Assembly: GCA_937915335.1 (NCBI GenBank)
Contig: CALDLZ010000493.1
Location: 1 to 6,445, forward strand
DNA from: an uncultured Faecalibacterium sp.
GTDB taxonomy: Bacteria > Bacillota > Clostridia > Oscillospirales > Ruminococcaceae
DNA: 6,445 nucleotides
Direction of reading: 5' to 3'
The translations under genes were made by a program, and so were the position numbers. The notes below the pieces were generated by a model that was not told the origin of the DNA, did not search any database, and was given only the letters and a program-made list of their open reading frames with translations. Below, piece after piece: positions 1-4,457 of this stretch (the stretch's first letter is position 1; each line of letters opens with the position of its first letter).

Positions 1-1
1 T

Positions 2-70
2 TTCAAAAGGGACGCAGCATCGCAGTACGACTTTTGCACCTCGGGCGAAAAGCTGCCGCCAACCTCTTGA
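2..70 (+). CDS. Possible 3' end of an upstream gene (partial, weak)
   Basis: A reading frame open from the left edge runs 22 codons to a TGA at 68-70. Its codons (GAC, TAC, ACC, GGC, GAA, AAG, CTG) resemble those of the other genes here, and the frame ends just where the next promoter begins. The peptide tail, ending EKLPPTS, matches no family I recognise. Two other forward frames are also open across this stretch, so the assignment rests only on codon style and position. It could equally be non-coding spacer. Confidence 0.25.
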   Translation, partial: FKRDAASQYDFCTSGEKLPPTS

Positions 71-95
71 CGGCGCTGCCAAGAAAGACTATGAT
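67..95 (+). promoter_or_regulatory. Sigma-A-type promoter for the FMN enzyme gene
   Basis: A -35 box TTGACG (67-72) and a -10 box TATGAT (90-95) are separated by 17 nt, each one base from consensus. Transcription should start near 102, giving a leader of about 58 nt before the ATG at 160. No other comparable promoter is visible upstream of the gene. Confidence 0.75.
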
Positions 96-111
96 GAGGG
101 CAGAGAGAGTA

Positions 112-136
112 TTCCCCGGCCAAAATGACCGGGGAA
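112..136 (+). promoter_or_regulatory. Leader hairpin just upstream of the ribosome binding site
   Basis: TTCCCCGG (112-119) pairs perfectly with CCGGGGAA (129-136) around a 9-nt loop. It lies inside the predicted 5' leader and ends 5 nt before the purine-rich Shine-Dalgarno run AAAGGAGG (142-149). No U-run follows, so it is not an intrinsic terminator. It leaves the ribosome site unpaired, so mRNA stabilisation or a protein-binding site is more likely than occlusion. Its function is inferred only. Confidence 0.5.
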
Positions 137-159
137 AAGCCAAAGGAGGACAAAATCTT

Positions 160-1179
160 ATGACGTATGCAGAGGTTTTGAAGAATGCCCGGGAGAACAT
201 TGGCCCGCACTGCAAGGCCTGCCCGGTGTGCAATGGCGTGGCCTGCAGGAATCAGATCCCCGGCCCCGGCGCCAAGGGCGTGGGCGACACCGCCATCCGC
301 AATTATAATAAGTGGGCAGAGATCCGGGTGAATATGGATACCCTGTGCGAGAACGGCACCCCGGATACCAGCGTGAAGCTGTTCGGTAAAACCTTCCAGT
401 ATCCCTTCTTTGCGGGCCCTGTGGGTGCGGTGAACCTTCATTACTCCGAGACCTACACCGATATGACCTACAATGACGTGCTGGTGCGGGCCTGCGCCGA
501 GAACGGCATTGCCGCCTTTACCGGCGATGGCACCAACCCCGATGTGATGACCATGGCCACTAAGGCCATCGGTGCGGCAGGCGGCTGCGGCGTGCCCACC
601 ATCAAGCCCTGGAACATCGACACCGTCAAGGTCAAGATGGAACAGGCCAAAGCCAGCGGCTGCTTTGCCGTTGCCATGGATGTGGATGCCGCCGGGCTGC
701 CCTTCCTGAAAAATATGACCCCGCCCGCCGGTAGCAAGAGTGTTGCCGAGCTGGCCGAGATCGTCAAGCTGGCCGAGCGCCCCTTCATCGTCAAGGGCGT
801 GATGACGGTCAAGGGTGCCCTCAAGGCCAAGGAAGCCGGTGCGGCGGCCATTGTCGTTTCCAACCACGGCGGCCGTGTGCTGGATCAGTGCCCCGCCACT
901 GCCGAGGTCCTGCCCGAGATCGCTGACGCTCTCAAGGGCAGCGGCGTGAAGATTCTGGTGGATGGCGGCATCCGCTCCGGCGTGGATGTGTTCAAGGCCC
1001 TGGCTCTGGGCGCTGACGCTGTGCTCATCTGCCGCCCCTTCGTCACCGCGGTCTATGGCGGCGGCGAAGAAGGCGTAAAGTGTTACATCGACAAGATCGC
1101 TGCCGAGCTGGCCGACACCATGCAGATGTGCGGTGCCCACAGCCTGAGCGACGTCACCCGGGATATGGTGAGAATCTGA
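160..1179 (+). CDS. FMN-dependent alpha-hydroxy-acid oxidising enzyme (lactate/glycolate oxidase family)
   Basis: This 339-residue protein belongs to the FMN-dependent alpha-hydroxy-acid dehydrogenase family (TIM barrel), which oxidises 2-hydroxy acids such as lactate or glycolate to 2-oxo acids. The family signature SNHGGRVLD (residues 234-242) supplies the catalytic His236 and substrate-binding Arg239. Lys212 in IVKG matches the flavin-contacting lysine. DGGIRSG (268-274), the following FKALALGADAV and RPF (292-294) form the FMN phosphate site. The substrate cannot be told from sequence. The N-terminus is unusual: Cys18, Cys21, Cys24 and Cys29 form a CxxCxxCx4C cluster before an IPGPGAKG segment. 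No signal peptide is seen, so the protein is cytoplasmic. The ATG at 160 is chosen because AAAGGAGG sits 10 nt upstream. The frame stays open further upstream, including a TTG at 34, but that part lies over the promoter. The gene appears monocistronic, ending at the terminator 5 nt downstream. Confidence 0.9.
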   Translation: MTYAEVLKNARENIGPHCKACPVCNGVACRNQIPGPGAKGVGDTAIRNYNKWAEIRVNMDTLCENGTPDTSVKLFGKTFQYPFFAGPVGAVNLHYSETYTDMTYNDVLVRACAENGIAAFTGDGTNPDVMTMATKAIGAAGGCGVPTIKPWNIDTVKVKMEQAKASGCFAVAMDVDAAGLPFLKNMTPPAGSKSVAELAEIVKLAERPFIVKGVMTVKGALKAKEAGAAAIVVSNHGGRVLDQCPATAEVLPEIADALKGSGVKILVDGGIRSGVDVFKALALGADAVLICRPFVTAVYGGGEEGVKCYIDKIAAELADTMQMCGAHSLSDVTRDMVRI

Positions 1180-1184
1180 TAGGA

Positions 1185-1238
1185 TAACATAAAAGCGGCA
1201 TCTTTCCGTTCGCACGGAGAGGTGCCGCTTTTATGTTA
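1185..1238. terminator. Bidirectional intrinsic terminator between convergent genes
   Basis: The arms 1185-1200 and 1223-1238 are perfect 16-bp complements (AACATAAAAGCGGCA in the left arm). The inner bases 1201-1208 and 1215-1222 add 8 more pairs, two of them G-U, leaving a 6-nt loop TTCGCA. A GC-rich core is flanked by A-run and T-run on each side, so either strand gives a hairpin followed by UUUUAUGUU. It begins 5 nt after the FMN enzyme stop and includes the TAA stop of the opposing mrr gene (1236-1238). Confidence 0.88.
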
Positions 1239-2144
1239 ATCATTATCCGAGAAATAGTCGCTGTCGATGCGCTTGATGAGGTAGGCTTTCTGAGTGGAAA
1301 CACCTACGCCGTGCTCGATCATCAGGTCAGTCAGTTTTTTGCCATCCACCAGAATGATATGCTGTGCATTGGCATAATCCCTGGCTTTGGGCGAGAACTT
1401 AGCGGTGGTGATGAACAGACCTTTTTCAACTTTCGGTGGGCCCATCATGGCACCGGCAAATTTTTGCAGTTCCGGCTTGCCGATGGTGACATCAGGTTTC
1501 CAACGCTTAGCCTGAATATAAATGAGATTAAAGCCCAGCTTGTCCTCGTGGATGATGCCGTCAATGCCGTCATCGCCGCTGTATTTGGTCACAAAACCAT
1601 CACCGTAGTCCATGGCTTTCATCAAATCGACCACAAGCTGTTCAAAGAATGCAGGAGACTGGTTTAACACTTCGGTCAACAGGTCATCAGCCAGCTGGTC
1701 GTTGATGAGGGTGTAGACCCGCTCGAAGGTCTCCTGCGGCGTCTCTGGAATCTCTTCCTGTACCTCTGTGCGAGCAGGTGCAGTGGAAGCATCATCAGAG
1801 ATTTTGTGCTGGTAGAACTCACAGAATGCTGGGGACGATTTGGCAAGTACTGCGTTTGTGATGGGCTCACTGCTGGCAAGCAGAGCACGACCGGCGGGCG
1901 TGATGGAAATGTACCCACGCTGGGACGATTCGATCATCTCGGCTTTTTTGAGATAAGTCTTTGCCCAGCCGACCCGACCGGCGTAGACCGTGGAACCATT
2001 GGAGAGCGTTTCACTGATGTCCGCTTCAGTCAGATGAAGCGTCTGCGCAATGGAATCACGGACTTCCCTCATGGAATGCTGCTGGCCATCCTGCAAGACA
2101 ATCAGCAGTGCACGGTAAAGGTCGTTATATTTTGGAAGAGCCAT
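1236..2144 (-). CDS. mrr: Mrr-type restriction endonuclease (type IV restriction)
   Basis: The 302-residue protein matches Escherichia coli Mrr in length and layout. Residues 1-90 are a winged-helix Mrr N-terminal domain (start ALPKYNDLY, later YAGRVGWAKTYLKKA and GYISITPAGRALL). A charged linker spans about 115-140. Residues 158-275 are the Mrr catalytic domain of the PD-(D/E)xK superfamily, with Glu168 in FFEQLV, Asp195 in DDGIDG and Gln211-x-Lys213 in QAKRW as likely active-site residues, then GLFITTAKFS and LVDGKKL. The ending GVGVSTQKAYLIKRIDSDYF also follows Mrr. Family members cut DNA carrying foreign methylation. The full active site suggests a working enzyme. Start ATG 2142-2144 has a GAGG 7 nt upstream. 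It lies 36 nt downstream of the pseudouridine synthase gene with no convincing promoter between, so it is probably co-transcribed. No methyltransferase gene is in the window. By eye its sequence is less GC-rich than its neighbours, which would fit acquisition by transfer. Confidence 0.9.
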   Translation of the reverse strand: MALPKYNDLYRALLIVLQDGQQHSMREVRDSIAQTLHLTEADISETLSNGSTVYAGRVGWAKTYLKKAEMIESSQRGYISITPAGRALLASSEPITNAVLAKSSPAFCEFYQHKISDDASTAPARTEVQEEIPETPQETFERVYTLINDQLADDLLTEVLNQSPAFFEQLVVDLMKAMDYGDGFVTKYSGDDGIDGIIHEDKLGFNLIYIQAKRWKPDVTIGKPELQKFAGAMMGPPKVEKGLFITTAKFSPKARDYANAQHIILVDGKKLTDLMIEHGVGVSTQKAYLIKRIDSDYFSDND

Positions 2145-2180
2145 AAAACATCCTCACAATCAACATCGATAAAGTACAAG

Positions 2181-3131
2181 TTACTTCAATGTCCCATCCA
2201 GCACCTGCTGGTAGTACCAGGGTTTGGGGGCGTGGAAAGTCTTACCGGAGAGGTCTGCAAAATCAGGCTGATTAAAGCGGGGGAGGACAAGCTCCCAGGC
2301 GCAGAGGGCCTGATATTTGAGCTTCAGCTCCCGGTTGGCGGTGTTGTTGCCGTACTTGCTGTCGCCGAGGATGGGACAGCCGATGCTTGCCATGTGAGCA
2401 CGGATCTGGTGGGTGCGGCCGGTGATGAGCCGCACTTTCAGCAGGGCCAGGCGGCCAGAGACGGCGATGGTCTCATACTGGGTCTCCACGTCCTTGGCAC
2501 CGGGCTGCTTGTCGGGTACAATCTTCACGATACCCCGGTCTGCATCTTTGAGCAGGTAGCCGCCCAGGGTGCCGTCCGGCGGGGTGGGACGGCCAAAGGT
2601 GACGCAGAGGTAGGTCTTTTTGACCTCCCGGTTCTTGATGACCTCGAGGAAGAGCTGCTCGGCCTCGGGGGTCTTGGCAATGATGACCAGGCCGCTGGTG
2701 CCGGTGTCCAGCCGGTGGCAGAGGGCCGGGGTATAGAGGTCGTTTTCCTTGTACTCGCCCTGCTGGTTCAGGTAGAGCAGCGCACGGTTCAGCAGGGTGT
2801 CGTCCTCGGGGCCGTCTACGGCAAGACCGGCGGGTTTGTTCACCACCAGGATCTGCGGGCAGTCGTAAATGACCTGCGCCGGGCCCCGGGCGTTCTTCCA
2901 GGCCGGGCCTTCCACCCGCTTATCGGCATCCAGCACCTCATCCAGAATGAACAGCTTGATCTCGTCGCCCGCCATCACACGGGTGGAAAGGGGCTGCTTT
3001 TTACCGTTCAGCTTGATCTTGTTCTCCCGCAGGGCCTTGTTCAGGCGGCCCGGGTTCAGTGCCGGGAACTGCTGCATCAGGTAGTTGTCGAGCCGGGTCG
3101 GGGCCAGACATTTGACTTTTAAGATTTTCAC
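2181..3131 (-). CDS. S4-domain RNA pseudouridine synthase, RluC/RluD type
   Basis: This 316-residue protein isomerises uridine to pseudouridine in RNA, most likely 23S rRNA. An S4 RNA-binding domain occupies about residues 12-62 (TRLDNYLMQQFPAL and GRLNKALRENKIKLNG). The catalytic domain opens with ILVVNKPAGLAVDG (94-107). It carries the RluA-family signature HRLDTGTSGL (139-148), with Asp142 as the catalytic aspartate, and then GRTHQIRAHM (238-247) and GDSKYG (256-261). Length and domain order fit RluC/RluD; which uridines are modified cannot be decided, so no symbol is given. The start is a GTG (3129-3131) with AGAGAGG 9 nt upstream, and the S4 domain begins soon after it, which supports this start over any internal ATG. 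It is the first gene of a probable two-gene unit with mrr, driven by the promoter at 3194-3222. Confidence 0.92.
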   Translation of the reverse strand: MKILKVKCLAPTRLDNYLMQQFPALNPGRLNKALRENKIKLNGKKQPLSTRVMAGDEIKLFILDEVLDADKRVEGPAWKNARGPAQVIYDCPQILVVNKPAGLAVDGPEDDTLLNRALLYLNQQGEYKENDLYTPALCHRLDTGTSGLVIIAKTPEAEQLFLEVIKNREVKKTYLCVTFGRPTPPDGTLGGYLLKDADRGIVKIVPDKQPGAKDVETQYETIAVSGRLALLKVRLITGRTHQIRAHMASIGCPILGDSKYGNNTANRELKLKYQALCAWELVLPRFNQPDFADLSGKTFHAPKPWYYQQVLDGTLK

Positions 3132-3193
3132 GGAAATTTTCCTCTCTATATTTTGAAATAGCTTGCAATAGAAGATGCCTTTGATTCGTTTTT

Positions 3194-3222
3194 ATTGTAG
3201 CGAAACCAAAACTCCGCGTCAA
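3194..3222 (-). promoter_or_regulatory. Promoter for the pseudouridine synthase-mrr unit
   Basis: Read on the minus strand, TTGACG (3222-3217) and TACAAT (3199-3194) are 17 nt apart, close to sigma-A consensus. Transcription should begin near 3187, leaving a leader of roughly 56 nt before the GTG start at 3131. Confidence 0.75.
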
Positions 3223-3240
3223 GCGAGCCGGACAGGAAAA

Positions 3241-3269
3241 TTGACTTTTCCGACCCCGGAGAGTATGAT
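3241..3269 (+). promoter_or_regulatory. Promoter for the lipoprotein gene
   Basis: TTGACT (3241-3246) and TATGAT (3264-3269) are separated by 17 nt, each one base from consensus. Transcription should begin near 3276, about 39 nt before the ATG at 3315. Its -35 box lies 18 bp from the -35 box of the divergent promoter, so the two polymerase sites are adjacent. Confidence 0.75.
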
Positions 3270-3314
3270 ACAGAGTGCAGACGCTGAAACGTTTGTTAGA
3301 AAGAAGGTACTTTT

Positions 3315-4034
3315 ATGAGATTGAACCATAAAATAATCGCCCTGACTGCACTTTTGGCAGTGGGCATGGCAATGACAGCCTGCGGCGGCAGCGCCTCCGG
3401 CAGTACTGCAAGTTCTGCAGCTTCCAGCACGTCGGCCTCTAGCGTGGCCTTGTCCTCTGCTGCAGAAGAACAGACCGGTGCCGTGCAGCCCATTGCGCAA
3501 GGTACGCTGGAAGAAATGAAGAGCGATAGCTATAAGCTTGCCGCAGACCTTACTGCTGTGAAGGACGGGCAGCTGACAATGACGGTTTACAGCTATGACG
3601 CTTACGAAAAAGCGAATATCGACAGCCTGAAAGAGGGCGATGTGATCCAAACCCACGATCAAGGAGACACCACTGTGACCGAGATAACGGTGAGCAGCAT
3701 CGAGCGTGATACGGAGAATGGTTATGTCACGATCAACGGCGGTGTCGAGGAAGGTGGCCTGGAGCTGTGCACTGACCACGACGTGTACCGTACCTTGACC
3801 TTTGATGATTACCCCGTGTATTATAAGGTTGGGGAGTTGACCCTGCCGCTGGCGGATGATGTAAGCGTGTCCGATACTTCGGCGGATCCGCAGGCAGTTG
3901 CTGTGATCACAGAAGGAAAAGCTGCCGTGGAGGAAATGCTCAACGAGACACTGGATAACTGGACCTGCCTTAACACCACGGTCTTTACCGAAAATGGACA
4001 GGTGAGCGGGATCAACCGCATCTGGGTGCCGTAA
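3315..4034 (+). CDS. Secreted lipoprotein of unknown function
   Basis: The 239-residue product starts with a lipoprotein signal peptide: basic MRLNHK, a hydrophobic stretch about 7-20, and the lipobox MTAC with Cys23 as the lipidated residue. It should therefore be anchored on the outer face of the cell membrane. Residues 24-50 are a Gly/Ser/Ala low-complexity linker. The remaining domain (about 55-239) has alternating short polar and hydrophobic segments suggesting a mostly beta fold, with SLKEGDVIQTH (104-114), ENGYVTINGGVEEGG (134-148) and the ending GINRIWVP. Two further cysteines (152, 218) could pair. I recognise no enzymatic motif and do not assign a function; similar small lipoproteins of unknown role occur in gut Clostridia. 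Start ATG 3315 has AAGAAGG 7 nt upstream. No terminator separates its stop from the alaS promoter 16 nt downstream. Confidence 0.85.
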   Translation: MRLNHKIIALTALLAVGMAMTACGGSASGSTASSAASSTSASSVALSSAAEEQTGAVQPIAQGTLEEMKSDSYKLAADLTAVKDGQLTMTVYSYDAYEKANIDSLKEGDVIQTHDQGDTTVTEITVSSIERDTENGYVTINGGVEEGGLELCTDHDVYRTLTFDDYPVYYKVGELTLPLADDVSVSDTSADPQAVAVITEGKAAVEEMLNETLDNWTCLNTTVFTENGQVSGINRIWVP

Positions 4035-4050
4035 TTTTGCACGAAACCCG

Positions 4051-4078
4051 TTGACAAACGCAAACCTCATGCTATAAT
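4051..4078 (+). promoter_or_regulatory. Consensus promoter of the alaS T-box leader
   Basis: Exact consensus TTGACA (4051-4056) and TATAAT (4073-4078) boxes lie 16 nt apart. The transcript should start near 4085, placing about 373 nt of leader before alaS. It is the closest match to consensus in the window, consistent with control by attenuation rather than by initiation. Confidence 0.88.
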
Positions 4079-4087
4079 TTAGGTGTA

Positions 4088-4113
4088 CGCAGGGGGAAGT
4101 TTGTCCCTTTGCG
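4088..4113 (+). promoter_or_regulatory. Extra 5'-terminal hairpin before T-box Stem I
   Basis: CGCAGGGGGA (4088-4097) pairs with TCCCTTTGCG (4104-4113) as 10 continuous pairs, two of them G-U, with loop AGTTTG. It lies a few bases from the predicted transcript start and precedes the region foldable as Stem I. It has no U-run and no evident specifier, so a 5' mRNA-protecting role is possible. That role is inference. Confidence 0.55.
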
Positions 4114-4339
4114 CGGAACATGAATTATGACAGATGGCAATGATGGGGTCAGAGATGCATACCGCCGCCCAGAGAGAACGCTGTTCGCTGCAATGCGTTC
4201 CGGCAGGTTTCATTTCATGCCGCCCCGGAGCTTCCGGCGACACAAGTCGGACGCAGCGCAGCGTTACCGCGCCGAAAGCGGCAGGGGACATTATCGTTTT
4301 ATCCTTTGCAATTTGGGTGGTACCACGGAGCAGTTTTTT

Positions 4340-4379
4340 ACAGCCTCGTCCCTTTTGGGATGGGGCTGTTTTGTTTTTT
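4340..4379 (+). terminator. T-box-controlled intrinsic terminator
   Basis: ACAGCCTCGTCCC (4340-4352) pairs with GGGATGGGGCTGT (4357-4369) as 13 pairs, two of them G-U, with loop TTTT, followed by a T-rich run 4369-4379. The left arm contains bases 4343-4352 that are needed for the antiterminator, so the two structures are mutually exclusive. Confidence 0.92.
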
Positions 4380-4457
4380 GCGCCTGCCCGCCCCTCTGCC
4401 ATAACATCATAAAAATCTGACGTGCAAACGCCAAGGACAATCGAGGAGAGAAAACCT

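Larger units (their letters stand above)
4085..4379 (+). ncRNA. Alanine-specific T-box riboswitch in the alaS leader
   Basis: The T-box sequence TTTGGGTGGTACCACGGAGC (4312-4331) is followed by a terminator and then alaS. I can fold Stem I by hand: GGGG 4145-4148 with CCCC 4223-4226; K-turn-like TGAT (4141-4144) opposite GGAGC (4227-4231); middle helix 4161-4167 with 4201-4208 (one bulged A); AG-rich bulge AGAGA (4171-4175); apical helix 4176-4181 with 4195-4200. The specifier is GCC at 4219-4221, just before the conserved purine 4222; the next triplet is also GCC, so alanine is read either way. Small hairpins follow at 4238-4249, 4251-4264 and 4267-4281. The antiterminator pairs 4315-4317 with 4350-4352 and 4325-4331 with 4343-4349 (one mismatch), leaving bulge TGGTACC. 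Its TGGT matches an ACCA tRNA end, as expected for tRNA-Ala. It excludes the terminator. Uncharged tRNA-Ala should switch alaS on. Together with the alaS ribosome site at 4443-4448 this accounts for the 423-nt gene-free stretch 4035-4457. Confidence 0.93.

Noticed and set aside
22..56. A hairpin with a bulge (GCAG/CTGC and CTTTT/AAAAG) near the left edge.
   Set aside because: No U-run follows, the bulge is large, and the upstream context is missing. I cannot call it a terminator or a structured RNA.
81..111. A stretch (AAGACTATGATGAGGGCAG then AGAGAGTA) that looks like the start of a T-box Stem I.
   Set aside because: TATGAT here is the -10 box of a promoter with 17-nt spacing. There is no specifier region, T-box sequence or terminator before the ATG at 160.
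2172..2186. A 5-bp inverted repeat AAGTA/TACTT between the pseudouridine synthase and mrr genes.
   Set aside because: It is short and AT-rich with no U-run, so it is not a terminator. It does not argue against co-transcription.
1806..3122. A 438-codon open frame on the plus strand.
   Set aside because: It is antisense to both the mrr and pseudouridine synthase genes, each of which has clear family motifs. It also spans the gap between them and has no ribosome site that I can see.
3219..4121. A 300-codon open frame on the minus strand.
   Set aside because: It is antisense to the lipoprotein gene, which has a promoter, ribosome site, signal peptide and lipobox. The antisense frame also crosses two promoter regions.
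4127..4420. Small open frames on the plus strand within the alaS leader, which might be leader peptides.
   Set aside because: They overlap the T-box helices, specifier and terminator, lack a ribosome site and give basic, low-quality peptides.
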